A DNA stretch of 42,359 nucleotides, from assembly GCA_045106675.1 (NCBI GenBank), contig JBGCFA010000236.1, positions 1-42,359 of the forward strand, read 5' to 3'. Each line of letters begins with the position of its first letter. Position 1 is the first letter of the stretch. This stretch comes from JBCAWW01 sp045106675 (GTDB taxonomy: Bacteria > Bacteroidota > Bacteroidia > J057). The translations under genes were made by a program, and so were the position numbers. Shown here piece after piece: positions 15,911 through 25,500 of this stretch. The notes under the pieces are model-generated. The model was given only the letters and a program-made list of their open reading frames with translations, did not search any database and had not been told where the DNA came from.

Positions 15911-16936
15911 TTAGAAGTTGATGACGTTGATACCAAACATTACCGTTTGAGTATCTTCTACACCACTGCCTGACTCGAATAGCGGTACCATATTGTACAT
16001 GCCATAGATGTCAAACCATTTGAAGTCAACGCGAGCCATCAATCCGTAACGGATAGGACTGAGGTGATAACTACCGTCAACTTTGTCCACTACTTTTTGG
16101 CCGTTGCTAGCATATTCCTGCTTGGTCCAAGCTTTCCAGAGTAAGCCACCATAGACACCGAAGGAAACGCTGACACCGTCTTTGCCACCTGGATCAGTAT
16201 TGAGATTGAGGAGTAAAGGCATCTGTATGTAGCGAGCGCTGAGTTTATTTTTGATCAGATCGTTTGGACTGTCAGTAAAGCTTAAAGTTTCACCATTGTC
16301 TTGGAGCATAACGTTACTTGAAAAGTACATCTGAGTCCAGTCGATGGTAATGGCAGTCTTGAGGTTGATAGCACCGCGGCCCATAAGGCTTGCAGTGGTC
16401 GGGAATAAGTGCAGAGCCACGTGAGAACCAGGGCGAAACTCGTGAATCGCTAAGGCTTGAGGCGCAGCACTAAGACCATATTGCTTAGTCGCTGAGTTAT
16501 AATAATTGGTAAGACCGAGGTCAAGGCCAATAAAGTCTACATCAGTGCGTTTGCCGCTTTTTTTCTTTTTGGCTTGATGATCGTAATCATCTTCATCCCA
16601 ATCTCCATCTTCATGATCCTCGTCATAATCTTCATCATGATCCTCGTCTTCGTCCTCATCTTCCTCTCCTTCAACTCGATAATCATATTCTCCATCATCT
16701 TCATCTTCGATGACGATGATTTCGGATTCTTCACCTTCTTTGGTGATTTCTTTTATTTCAACGCGCTTGCCTTCTTCATCAGCGATGATGATGATGCGAC
16801 GGTTTTTGAAAATGATTTCGGTGCTATCGCTTTCAGACTCTTTTTCTTTTTCGTCTTGAGCAAAGCCCATTAGGCTAATCATCATTAGCGCGGCAAATAG
16901 TCCTACAAATTTGTAGATAGATAATTGCTTGTTCAT
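15911..16936 (-). CDS. outer-membrane beta-barrel-like protein with highly acidic insert
   Basis: 341 residues. Signal peptide MNKQLSIYKFVGLFAALMMISLMGFAQ. Residues ~70-125 are nearly all Asp, Glu, His and Tyr (EDEDEDEDHDEDYDEDHEDG...), then a basic KKKKSGKR, then a C-terminal ~200-residue region with alternating hydrophobic strands ending GLMARVDFKWFDIYGMYNMVPLF ... VMFGINVINF, as in porin-family barrels with a terminal Phe. The acidic stretch could bind cations in the periplasm. Third gene of the ECF sigma operon (12 bases after the second gene), so it may be part of an envelope stress response. Confidence 0.7.
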   Translation of the reverse strand: MNKQLSIYKFVGLFAALMMISLMGFAQDEKEKESESDSTEIIFKNRRIIIIADEEGKRVEIKEITKEGEESEIIVIEDEDDGEYDYRVEGEEDEDEDEDHDEDYDEDHEDGDWDEDDYDHQAKKKKSGKRTDVDFIGLDLGLTNYYNSATKQYGLSAAPQALAIHEFRPGSHVALHLFPTTASLMGRGAINLKTAITIDWTQMYFSSNVMLQDNGETLSFTDSPNDLIKNKLSARYIQMPLLLNLNTDPGGKDGVSVSFGVYGGLLWKAWTKQEYASNGQKVVDKVDGSYHLSPIRYGLMARVDFKWFDIYGMYNMVPLFESGSGVEDTQTVMFGINVINF

Positions 16937-16948
16937 GACCTTGATGGT

Positions 16949-17770
16949 TTACTGTTTGGTGGTTTTTCTAAAACTAGTGCGAGTAAATTTGAAATCGCCT
17001 AACTCAATTTCGTAACGCTTGCGTTCCGTATTTTCTCCTTCTTGACGCTCATATTCGAGGGGTGAACCTGCGATTTTACTGAGTTCGTTGGAGGCAAATG
17101 CGACGACATTTTCCAGTGAAAATTCGTTGAGATCAAGTTTGTTATCCTTGACTGGTTTCAACTTAGAACTGTTGTCGGCAATGCTTTCTGTCAGTTTAGT
17201 GGGTTTGACCACTTCTGCCGTCCCTTGCTCTAGCTGATGTACGGGTGCATCCGGGTACAGCTGAGGGTTGATAGGGGAAATCGGGTTGAGTGCGATTGCA
17301 TAACTCTTAATGGTTTCTTGTTGGACCTCTTCTTGAGGGGTTTCTGGCTCAGGCACTACTTCTTCTTGGGCGAAGTTTTTACTACTTGTCTGTTGGTAAA
17401 GCGGTTGGATTTTCGCTGGGCTATCGTCTTCTTCCACTACTACCTCATCTTGTGCGCTAAGGTTTTTGTTTTCGATCGCTGGGCGAACGCTTTCTTGCGT
17501 ATTTGGCGCAGCGTTCTCCGTAGGAGTCGTCTCAGCCATACCATTGCCAGAAGGTAAGTTACTAGTATTGCCGCTTGGCAATAGTGCCCATAATCCAAAG
17601 AGGATCAAGGCGGAGGCTGCGACAGCCATATAAGGCCACCACACTACTTTCTTTTTTTGAGACGGATTAATATCCGCTTCGATTTGGGCCCAGATATCGC
17701 GAGACGGCGTTGCCTCATGATGCTGGAATTTTTCTTCCAAGAGCCCTCTTATGTCATTCTGGTTTTCCAT
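16949..17770 (-). CDS. single-pass membrane protein, probable anti-sigma factor
   Basis: 273 residues. A cytoplasmic N-terminus (DIRGLLEEKFQHHEATPSRDIWAQIEADI) is followed by one membrane helix at ~residues 48-68 (AVAASALILFGLWALLP) and a long low-complexity periplasmic part rich in Glu, Pro, Thr and Gln. Its place directly after an ECF sigma gene and its topology fit an anti-sigma factor, though no zinc-binding HxxxCxxC is present; the EKF..HE.TPS...W..I motif is common in such proteins of Bacteroidota. Two repeat relatives are in frame: 17511-17525 (PTENA) and 17477-17490 (ESVRPA). Confidence 0.65.
   Translation of the reverse strand: MENQNDIRGLLEEKFQHHEATPSRDIWAQIEADINPSQKKKVVWWPYMAVAASALILFGLWALLPSGNTSNLPSGNGMAETTPTENAAPNTQESVRPAIENKNLSAQDEVVVEEDDSPAKIQPLYQQTSSKNFAQEEVVPEPETPQEEVQQETIKSYAIALNPISPINPQLYPDAPVHQLEQGTAEVVKPTKLTESIADNSSKLKPVKDNKLDLNEFSLENVVAFASNELSKIAGSPLEYERQEGENTERKRYEIELGDFKFTRTSFRKTTKQ
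17511..17525 (+). repeat. mini-hairpin repeat inside the anti-sigma-like gene
   Basis: GCGTTCTCCGTAGGA, one base from 2062-2076. On the coding strand it reads PTENA. Twenty bases away, 17477-17490 (CGC-TGG-GCG-AACGC) is a weaker relative in the opposite orientation. Confidence 0.7.
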
Positions 17771-17863
17771 TTCCGTGCAATCTTTTTAGTACTGAGTAGA
17801 GAGTATTTAGTATGGAGACATTTAGTTCTTAGTACTGATTACTTTCTACTGTTTACTTATTTT

Positions 17864-18454
17864 TTATCCCTGAATGGCTCTCCTATTCATATTATCGATC
17901 TTGTCTTGCAAGATTTTTTTGGCGCGTGATAGTTGCGACTTGGACGTCCCGACGGAGATATTGAGTGTTACACTGATCTCCTGATGCGAGTAGCCTTCGA
18001 TCACATAAAGGTTGAAGACGGTCCGATAACCCACTGGCATTTGATTGATGAGGTTGATGATTTCATCTCTACTCATGCTGGTGAGTGCATCGGCATCTAG
18101 CTTTACATCACGTGCTTCTTCAACGTCGACCATCATAAATCTGGAGTTGCGGCGATAATGCTCGATGGCAGTATGCACCATGATTCTCCGTACCCATCCT
18201 TCAAAAGAGCCTTGCCCTCTAAAGGTGCCTACTTTGCGAAATACTCTGATAAAACCCTCCTGCATTATGTCTTGGGCATCATCTGAGCTATCTGCGTATC
18301 GTAGGCAAACAGCAAACATAAGTCTGTGGTACTGCTCGTAAAGAGCGCGTTGTAGTTTGGGGTTTTCATTCTTGCACCCTTCAACTAGTTCCGATTCTGC
18401 ATAGCGTCCCACAATTCTCATTTGGTCGTTTACTGCCTTTTGGTCGTCGTTCAT
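17864..18454 (-). CDS. ECF (RpoE-type) RNA polymerase sigma factor
   Basis: 196 residues from ATG 18454 (an upstream TTG at 18460 is possible). Region 2: LYEQYHRLMFAVCLRYADSSDDAQDIMQEGFIRVFRKVGTFRGQGSFEGWVRRIMVHTAIEHYRR, including the DAQDIMQEGFIRVF core. Region 4: DEIINLINQMPVGYRTVFNLYVIEGYSHQEISVTLNISVGTSKSQLSRAKKIL, with the DNA-recognition helix. This is an alternative sigma factor for envelope or stress genes. First gene of an operon with the membrane protein and barrel downstream; divergent from tsf with 135 bases between. Confidence 0.9.
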   Translation of the reverse strand: MNDDQKAVNDQMRIVGRYAESELVEGCKNENPKLQRALYEQYHRLMFAVCLRYADSSDDAQDIMQEGFIRVFRKVGTFRGQGSFEGWVRRIMVHTAIEHYRRNSRFMMVDVEEARDVKLDADALTSMSRDEIINLINQMPVGYRTVFNLYVIEGYSHQEISVTLNISVGTSKSQLSRAKKILQDKIDNMNRRAIQG

Positions 18455-18589
18455 AAGCAAGAGGGCTTATAGGTGAAAATGGTTGCATTAGGGTATGATT
18501 TTTTTTTCTGGCAGAAAATAGCCATTTTTGCAGCGATTTTTGGCAAACCTGTCAGATAAAATTTATCATATATAATACTAAGCAAAGCG

Positions 18590-19426
18590 ATGGCAATTAG
18601 TGCTAAACAAGTCAATGAATTGCGGAAAGCCACTGGCGCCGGGATGATGGATTGCAAAAAAGCCTTGGTTGAAGCCGACGGTGATTTTGAAAAAGCAGTA
18701 GAATTTCTCCGCAAAAAAGGTCAGAAAGTTTCTGCCAAACGTGCGGACCGTGAGGCCAATGAAGGTGCTGTATTCATTTCTGCAAATGCTGACAATACTC
18801 ATGCAGTATTGATCGAGCTAAACTGCGAAACAGATTTCGTAGCTCGTAACGATGATTTTCAGGCATTAGGTCAGTCTATTGCTGACAAGGCCTTAGCTGA
18901 AAAACCTGCAGATCTAGACGCTCTCAAAGCACTTGATCTCGATGGTCGCTCTGTAGCTGATACCTTAGTAGATACTGTTGGTAAAATCGGTGAAAAATTA
19001 GACGTTAGTAAATATGCACCAATCATGGGAGACAATGTAGTTACTTACATTCACCCAGGTGCTCGTATCGGAGTAGCAGTTGCATTTACAAATGTTACCG
19101 AAGGTGATACTGCGGCAGTTGGCAAGGATATTGCAATGCAGATTGCAGCGATGAGCCCGGTTTCAGTTGACAAAGACGGCGTTCCTACGGATGTAGTCGA
19201 AAAAGAAATTGAGATCGGAAAAGAACAAGCTCGTCAACAAGGTAAGCCAGAAGCGATCCTCGAAAAGATTGCAATGGGTAAGCTTAACAAGTTTTACAAA
19301 GAAAATACGCTCCTAAACCAAGACTTCGTAAAGGATACTTCTCTCTCTGTGAGCAAGTATATCGCTCAGAGCCTTGGTAAAGACGCTACTGTCAGCGACT
19401 TCAAGCGAGTTCAGCTCGGCAGCTAG
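18590..19426 (+). CDS. tsf: translation elongation factor Ts
   Basis: 278 residues, normal for EF-Ts. The UBA-like N-terminus ISAKQVNELRKATGAGMMDCKKALVEADGDFEKAVEFLRKKG is diagnostic, as are ELNCETDFVARNDDF (TDFVAR motif, contact with EF-Tu) and IHPGARIGVAVAF. It exchanges GDP for GTP on EF-Tu. rpsB, the usual upstream partner, is absent: the gene is preceded by a divergent ECF sigma factor. pyrH follows after a terminator, a common arrangement. Confidence 0.97.
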   Translation: MAISAKQVNELRKATGAGMMDCKKALVEADGDFEKAVEFLRKKGQKVSAKRADREANEGAVFISANADNTHAVLIELNCETDFVARNDDFQALGQSIADKALAEKPADLDALKALDLDGRSVADTLVDTVGKIGEKLDVSKYAPIMGDNVVTYIHPGARIGVAVAFTNVTEGDTAAVGKDIAMQIAAMSPVSVDKDGVPTDVVEKEIEIGKEQARQQGKPEAILEKIAMGKLNKFYKENTLLNQDFVKDTSLSVSKYIAQSLGKDATVSDFKRVQLGS

Positions 19427-19446
19427 TGATATAATGAATTTCACAA

Positions 19447-19475
19447 AAGAGAGTTTTTCAAAACTCTCTTTTTTT
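19447..19475 (+). terminator. intrinsic terminator after tsf
   Basis: Perfect 11-bp stem AAGAGAGTTTT / AAAACTCTCTT with loop TC, followed by T5. It lies 20 bases after the tsf stop and 14 before the pyrH start, so pyrH either depends on read-through or has its own promoter. Confidence 0.85.
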
Positions 19476-19488
19476 ATATCTAGCATTA

Positions 19489-20205
19489 ATGAATCAAACT
19501 CCCTCTTACAAAAGAATCCTGCTCAAACTCAGTGGTGAAGCGCTCATCGGTAACCAAGATTACGGTATCGATAACGAAACCCTGATGCGCTATGCGCAAC
19601 AAATTGTCGAACTCAATAAAATGGGAGTAGAAGTGGCAGTCGTAGTCGGCGGGGGCAATATCTTTAGAGGCTTAGAAGGAGCTAGCGAAGGTATGGGCCG
19701 TGCACATGGTGACTATATGGGTATGCTGGCCACGGTGATCAATGGTATGGCCTTACAGGACGCAATCGAGCGACTCGGCACCAAATGTCGCTTACAGTCC
19801 GCGATTGGTATGGACAAGATTTGTGAACCTTATATCCGCCGTCGCGCCATTCGCCACCTCGAAAAAGGTCGCGTCGTCATTTTTGGTGCGGGTACGGGTA
19901 ATCCATTCTTTACTACTGATACTGCTGCTAGTTTGCGTGCGATCGAAATCGAAGCGGACGTAGTCCTCAAAGGTACACGCGTGGACGGAGTCTATACCGC
20001 TGACCCTGAAAAAGACAGTTCTGCAGTCAAGTTTGACGAAATTTCCTTTGCAGATGTATTGCGTGATCGTCTCAAAGTGATGGACATGACTGCCTTTACC
20101 CTCTGTCAAGAAAACAAACTGCCAATCATCATTTTCAATATCAATCAGCCCGAAAATCTCAAAAGGATCGTATCGGGCGAAGCTGTTGGAACCCTGGTGA
20201 GCTAA
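19489..20205 (+). CDS. pyrH: UMP kinase
   Basis: 238 residues, standard length. RILLKLSGEALIG (residues ~9-21) is the ATP-binding start, VAVVVGGGNIFRG the second Gly-rich loop, RRAIRHLEKGRVVIFGAGTGNPFFTTDTAA the UMP-binding region and VLKGTRVDGVYTADP the following conserved segment. It phosphorylates UMP to UDP as a hexamer in the cytoplasm, feeding RNA and cell-wall precursor synthesis. Confidence 0.97.
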   Translation: MNQTPSYKRILLKLSGEALIGNQDYGIDNETLMRYAQQIVELNKMGVEVAVVVGGGNIFRGLEGASEGMGRAHGDYMGMLATVINGMALQDAIERLGTKCRLQSAIGMDKICEPYIRRRAIRHLEKGRVVIFGAGTGNPFFTTDTAASLRAIEIEADVVLKGTRVDGVYTADPEKDSSAVKFDEISFADVLRDRLKVMDMTAFTLCQENKLPIIIFNINQPENLKRIVSGEAVGTLVS

Positions 20206-20231
20206 AGGAGTTTTTGACCAAAAAGATTATC

Positions 20232-20261
20232 AACGGCTTGCATTTATGCAGGCCGTTTTTT
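20232..20261 (+). terminator. intrinsic terminator after pyrH
   Basis: AACGGC-T-TGCA / TGCA-G-GCCGTT with loop TTTA and then TTTTTT; one internal T-G pair. Located 27 bases after the pyrH stop. Confidence 0.85.
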
Positions 20262-20805
20262 GTTTTGGAATTACTTCCGCGCAGTGGTGGTAGAAATCAT
20301 TGGAGATGCTTCCTTTCCCAATGGATCAAGGCAAGTGCCCTATCTATGATATTCGGTTTGATTTGCCATCTCTCATGCATTTTTCTGCTTCGCAGAACGC
20401 CAGAACGCAGACTTCCATAGAACTAGCGGATCAGTTTGGCCTATTCGTGGACCGATCAATATGGGCAAATAGTCTGTAGGCTGAGTATTCTAGATCCGGC
20501 AAACTTGGAAACACAGAGGCAAAAACCATTTTGTATTTTTAACGCTAAACTCCTTCTAGCTGAAGCGAAAGTGCATTCTTGTTACCTATTTATTGAAACA
20601 CACGATAGAATGCCTTCAGGGATTTAAAACAGATAAGATTTGTAAGCCAGCCTAAAAATTAGAATCTCTAATTCACTTTCTCAAAGTATATAGTTGTCTA
20701 ATTCTAAATTCTGCCTATTTTGGAGTAGCACCCCATCGATTGACATAGAGTAAATCTTTACTCTCAGTATCAACCTATTTTCATTTCATAAACAAAACAC
20801 AATTT
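20262..20805. other. non-coding gap with one mini-hairpin repeat
   Basis: About 540 bases. Small open frames exist but none has coding character. The only thing I can name is CTGCTTCGCAGAACGC at 20385-20400, identical over 16 bases to 2684-2699, followed directly by CAGAACGCAG, a partial second copy of the core. The rest is AT-rich towards the next gene. Confidence 0.6.
20385..20400 (-). repeat. mini-hairpin repeat, CTGC-TTC-GCAG form
   Basis: CTGCTTCGCAGAACGC, exact 16-base match to 2684-2699; stem CTGC/GCAG, loop TTC. Confidence 0.85.
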
Positions 20806-22320
20806 ATGCTTAGCAAATCTATGTCCATTGGCTTCGTATCATTTTGGCTATTGTGTACTACACTCTCAGCCCAGACACTCATCAATTCCTTCCCGATCCT
20901 CAAAGCCCCTTTTCAAGGAGGATATCATTTTCCCTATCAGGACGAAAATGGGAGTGCTCATATGTTATTGTATCAGACGCGTTATGATCTCCGAGTCTTA
21001 TATCTAGATCAAGACCTTAAGCTCGTCAAGGATGCAAGAGTAGAGCAGGAAGCCGAATACAAGAGATTCTTTGAGATTGTGGGTTTCATTGACCAAGCGC
21101 AAAGCTTGATCATCATTGCCCAGTTCGAGAGAGAGAAACACTACGCTGCTTTGATTTACGATAAGCAGGAGCATACGCTGAAAAGGACGGGCCTTGAGAT
21201 ACCACTAAGAAACAATAGTTTACGCAGTCCGGGGCTTTACGTAGATGATGCCTTTGCCAGTGTCCAAATTCACCGCAAAAGGTCCGAATTAGTGGTCTAT
21301 CGTACCAAAGATGGCTATGAGCTAGAAAGCGATACTTTTTTGATTGCGGTGGATAATTTGTACAACAAAATGGAGGTGCCCGAGACTAGGGATCTATTTG
21401 TGATCACCTCAGAATCCGGCAATAGTCTATTTAGCAATATCCCAGAAAATAAGATGTACCTCTACGGGGAAAAGCTACATCTTACCCTAGAAAACATTGA
21501 TGAGGGTTTTGTTACCCATTTCTCAATTGATCTTAATACTAAAGAGCAACGAATCACTAATTATGAGTTGCCTCGCTATACTAAGGCTGAAGCGATCCTT
21601 AAAACCAATTGTCTCGTATATGAGGACTTGATTTTGCTCGCTGCTTATCAAAAAGAAGGCCTCAAACTAGAGATCCATGAGTTCGGCGAAGCCGGTCTCA
21701 CTCAAGCCTATGAGTTTCCAACTGATGCTGAGATGGACGATTATTTTTTGATGACCAATGCCGAGCGCAAGAATGGGGAAAAAGTGGCAGACAAAGAACT
21801 CCTTCATCCCTATCTCTCAAAGTCTTTGCTCATCTCTGTCGAGCCTACTGCTGAAGGAGATTTATGGTTAGTCGTGGGTTCTATCCCTCAAATGTCTCAA
21901 GCGGCGCAGACGGCTTTATTTCTTAGTGTCACAGTTGCAGCGGCCTTTTTAGGGTCGGCGATTGATCCGAATCTAGGCAATTGGATAAGCTTCGATCCTG
22001 TGGGGGCGATTGAAAGTGGTGGCTATATGCTGATAAACCTGGCCGATCGCTACGGCAAGTTTGTCTATCGCGTGGGGGGCATCAATGCCGGGGATTTGAG
22101 CCTAAAATACAAAGCTGATTTGGGGATCGACGAATCCGAAGCAAGCGCCAATGAATTAGAACTGCCACCCACTCCTTATGACAAAATGCTCGTTTTTCTC
22201 AAGGAGAACAAGGAGTATCGTGAGAATGCAGCGTCCCAGATCATATTCCCGTATCGAGACGGTATCGTCAAAGGCTTTACCACTCCCAAAAAGGAGTTCA
22301 AGCTTTATTATTTTGAGTAG
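20806..22320 (+). CDS. secreted protein of unknown function, paralogue of 31513-33036
   Basis: 504 residues with a signal peptide (MLSKSMSIGFVSFWLLCTTLSAQ). It aligns along its whole length with the product of 31513-33036: both have APFQGGYHFPYQDE / KPPSKQGYMFPHEDE, LYLDQDL, LHLTLENIDEGF / LSLVVDDPDLGF, KSLLISVEP / KSLIVSLEP, GDLWLVVGSIPQMSQ / GDLWLMVGAYPHVSQ, NKFVYRVG-like and a final QIIFPY(R/K)DG ... Y(F)E. I do not know the family. No T9SS tail; a short hydrophobic stretch at ~residue 365 (TALFLSVTVAAAFLG) may contact membrane. The flanked giant gene between the two suggests a joint role. Confidence 0.75.
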   Translation: MLSKSMSIGFVSFWLLCTTLSAQTLINSFPILKAPFQGGYHFPYQDENGSAHMLLYQTRYDLRVLYLDQDLKLVKDARVEQEAEYKRFFEIVGFIDQAQSLIIIAQFEREKHYAALIYDKQEHTLKRTGLEIPLRNNSLRSPGLYVDDAFASVQIHRKRSELVVYRTKDGYELESDTFLIAVDNLYNKMEVPETRDLFVITSESGNSLFSNIPENKMYLYGEKLHLTLENIDEGFVTHFSIDLNTKEQRITNYELPRYTKAEAILKTNCLVYEDLILLAAYQKEGLKLEIHEFGEAGLTQAYEFPTDAEMDDYFLMTNAERKNGEKVADKELLHPYLSKSLLISVEPTAEGDLWLVVGSIPQMSQAAQTALFLSVTVAAAFLGSAIDPNLGNWISFDPVGAIESGGYMLINLADRYGKFVYRVGGINAGDLSLKYKADLGIDESEASANELELPPTPYDKMLVFLKENKEYRENAASQIIFPYRDGIVKGFTTPKKEFKLYYFE

Positions 22321-22334
22321 TTGAGTTTGTTTTG

Positions 22335-22453
22335 CCGCTGCGCGGAACGCTCATTTCGAACAAGCGTAGCGAGGAGAAATCTCCAATCTCAGCAAATCGA
22401 AATCTCCCATTCTAGCGAGGAGAAATCTAAAAACTCTCCCGTTCTGCATAGCA
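22335..22453. repeat. cluster of dispersed repeats
   Basis: Three items in 120 bases. 22335-22350, CCGCTGCGCGGAACGC, is a mini-hairpin repeat (CCGC-TGC-GCGG). 22351-22383 begins TCATTTCGAA and ends GAGAAATCTC, with the form of a dispersed repeat I recall from many Bacteroidota; its last 16 bases, TAGCGAGGAGAAATCT (22367-22382), recur exactly at 22413-22428. 22440-22453, CGTTCTGCATAGCA, is another mini-hairpin (TGC-ATA-GCA). The translated small ORF here is not a gene. Confidence 0.7.
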
Positions 22454-22459
22454 AAAAAC

Positions 22460-22493
22460 AAATAGGGCGCATGATTTTTCATGCGCCCTATTT
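22460..22493. terminator. bidirectional intrinsic terminator
   Basis: Perfect 15-bp stem: AAATAGGGCGCATGA (22460-22474) with TCATGCGCCCTATTT (22479-22493), loop TTTT. It sits between convergent genes (stops at 22320 and 22517) and has A/T tails on both sides. Confidence 0.9.
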
Positions 22494-22516
22494 ATTACAA
22501 TGTCGTTTTATACGCC

Positions 22517-25500
22517 TTAGCGAACGATAAACTTCCAGACCTCGCTTCCTTGGTCATGAGTCAATTCGAGATAGTAAAAGCCTTCGGCCCATTGGCTCGT
22601 ATTGACTTGGATGTTGCCTTTACTAGGCGCACCCACTTCAAAGTTTCGTTGCCATATCTCTTGTCCCAAGCTATTGACGATTCGCAGCTTATCGCCTTGG
22701 AGTTTCATCATGGTATACTCAATATTCATCATGTCCTTGACTGGATTTGGATAAATATTGAGGGCCAAGTATGGTATATCAGTCGCGCTAAGTTCTACGA
22801 TTTGACTGTATTGCGCAGTACCACCATCGTCGATTTGCTTGATACGATAGTAATATTGCGGCTGACCCAAATCCATCACCGATAGATCGAGATGTTCGTA
22901 GGTTTGGATTTCATCGCCTGCAGTAGCTGCGACAGAGTGAATGCGTTTGAAATCCTGCTGGTTCAAAGAGCGCTCAAGCTGGTATTCAATGGCCGCCTCG
23001 TTCGGCGCAGCCGTCCAGTATAATCGAGCGTTTTTGTCTTGCCACTCTCCTTTAAACTCTAATACTTCTACTGGCAGTGGTTGTAGGGAGATCACATAAT
23101 CCTCTACCTCACCATTGTTGGCGTAGCCTGCCGAAGATGCAAGTGGCACAATCGGCTCACTTTCAAAGAGACGAAAACGACTGAAATACTCTCCTGTAAG
23201 CGTGGTACCATTAGGAATATCAAAATTGTAACGTACGGTACCTGTATTGACTGCTTGGCTGATCATCATCTCGCCTACATCGCCAAAGTCGCCATCTTGA
23301 TTGAAGTCCATCCAAGCTGCGAGCCATCCGCTGCCCGTAACGATCACGTCTACAATACCGCCATTACCGATGTCGGTGCTACCTACACTCCAACCAAATT
23401 CATTGATAAAGGTAACGCCGTCTTCATCATCGCTACCAGCCGAATCATCCCCATAAGCATCTCCACTACGCTGACCATCTGTTTCACTATCAACGGTACT
23501 ACCTAAGTAAAGGGTCGTAACCGAAGGAATCTGGTGATAAGCGGCCAAAGGATTGGCATCGTTAGTGGTGCGATAAGGATCTGGCAAGTCGCCAAAATCA
23601 AAATCTACATTGACCACAAAGGCGAAGTCTGCATCCGAGATATTGTTCGTCAAAGGAATACTTTGATATACATTGGGACCACTGAGAGCAATGGTTCCTC
23701 CTGAAGGAACGTCTGCATTAGTCGTCGTCAGGTCTGCGATATCCAGCGGCGCTAAAGTACGATTGAGAACTACTTGATAGTCATCTGCAATCAAATTGCC
23801 AAAGGAGTAATCTCCATTTGCATCTGTGGTAGTATTGGCGATCAAAAGTCCCTCATCATTGTAGAGATAGATGATAACATCGTCCTGAGCGAGTTCTCCC
23901 GAAAGCCCAGTACAGACACCATCTTCGCTACCATCGTCAAGACAGACCGTACCGCTCAAGCTAAAGCTACCGACGATCTCATAACCAAAGTCCACATCCA
24001 GATCACAGCTAGCACAGGCAGTACCGCCGATACTGGTGATCGAACCGCCACTGATGACAATATCAATATTTGAACTACCGACACTTTCGGCACCTGTAGT
24101 TGGGGTATATCCAGCCGGCGGGATAACCGTCAGAGAATAGGCTCCATCTACTACTTCGTAGAACGAGTAAAGTCCGTCATAATCTGTGGTAACGGTGTCG
24201 GTCGCACTAGCAGCCGTACACGGACCAGTACCAGGACATAGATATACGGTCAAACCCGCGATGCCTTGTTCATCATTGTCTTGATTACCATCACCGTTTT
24301 GGTCAAACCAAACCTTGTCTCCGACTACGCCACTTGGCTGATAGCCAAAGTCTGCACCAGTATAGAAGGTGCCCGGTATCAAGATACGTGAGTATTTATT
24401 ATCACAATTTGGATATCCTAAAGCTACACGATCAGGATCATCACATGCGAGTCCATCTGAGTTAGGGTCAGCTGTTTGTACAGAAGAGGATAATGGCCCA
24501 CTCGCTGTCTCAACACTTACAGTATAGTCTCCTTCAGGTAGACCCGCAAACTGATAATATCCTACTGCTTTGCCGTCAGTACCATCACTGGTAGTGGTAG
24601 TTCTGATCGCATTACTGGAGTTACAATTGACGTTGCCATTGCAGAGATATACCGTTACGTCGCCTACTCCAAACTCATTGAGGTCTTGGGTACCGTTGGC
24701 GTTAGCATCCCAAAAGACGCGATCACCAATAAGACTAAGACTCGTAAATCCAAAGTCGAGATCAAGATTACAGACTGTACAGCTAGTGCCGTTGATCTCT
24801 GTGATGACACCGCCATCTATTGAGAATAAATAACGAGAGGCAGTAGTCAAAGAATATGGATTGCCTACTGGATCAGTCGGCAAGGCATTGTCGAGACTAT
24901 CGACTACGATTTCAAAATCACCGTCAGGCAGATCATCAAAGCTATAAGCACCGATGAAGTCAGTCTGTGAAGTTCTCACTGTATCGTAAATGCCATCACG
25001 ATTCAAGTCTACATAGAGCGTTACACCAACGTAAGAGAGCCCTGTTTCGATGAGACCATCTTGTTGTCCGTCGCCATTTTTGTCAAACCAGACGAAGTCG
25101 CCGATACTGGCACTACCCAATGGACGGTAACCAAAATCAACATCTTCGTTCGGGAAAAAACCGTCAATCCAAGCAGCACCCCAGCTATCACAAGTAGTAC
25201 ATGCACCGTCTTCGTCAGGATCACCTGTCTGCATACTTTGGGGGAAATTTGGGTCAGACTCGTCTATACCAACCATATAATTGCCTTCTGGCAAGAAATC
25301 GAAGATATAGATTCCATCTTGGTCAGTTACCGCAGTAGACAAGTAGATATCAAAAATGTCTTTTATGCCGTTTTCGTTTGCATCACGATAAAGATTCACG
25401 TTTACACCACTAATGCCTTCCTCATTGAGGTCGCGGATACCGTCTGCATCCCAGTCATAGTAAACCTCATCACCGATATAGGCAAAACCTTGGGCGAGGA

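Noticed and set aside
16574..16873. Open frame of Ile/Phe-rich protein on the plus strand
   Set aside because: It is the antisense of the Asp/Glu-rich segment of the barrel protein; its apparent hydrophobicity is a product of that.
20214..20627. Small open frames after pyrH
   Set aside because: They begin in or just before the pyrH terminator or have atypical composition, with no ribosome-binding site or recognisable product; one is partly made of the mini-hairpin repeat.
22321..22885. Open frames 22321-22530 and 22481-22885
   Set aside because: The first is translated repeat sequence; the second is antisense to the T9SS domain of the giant protein.
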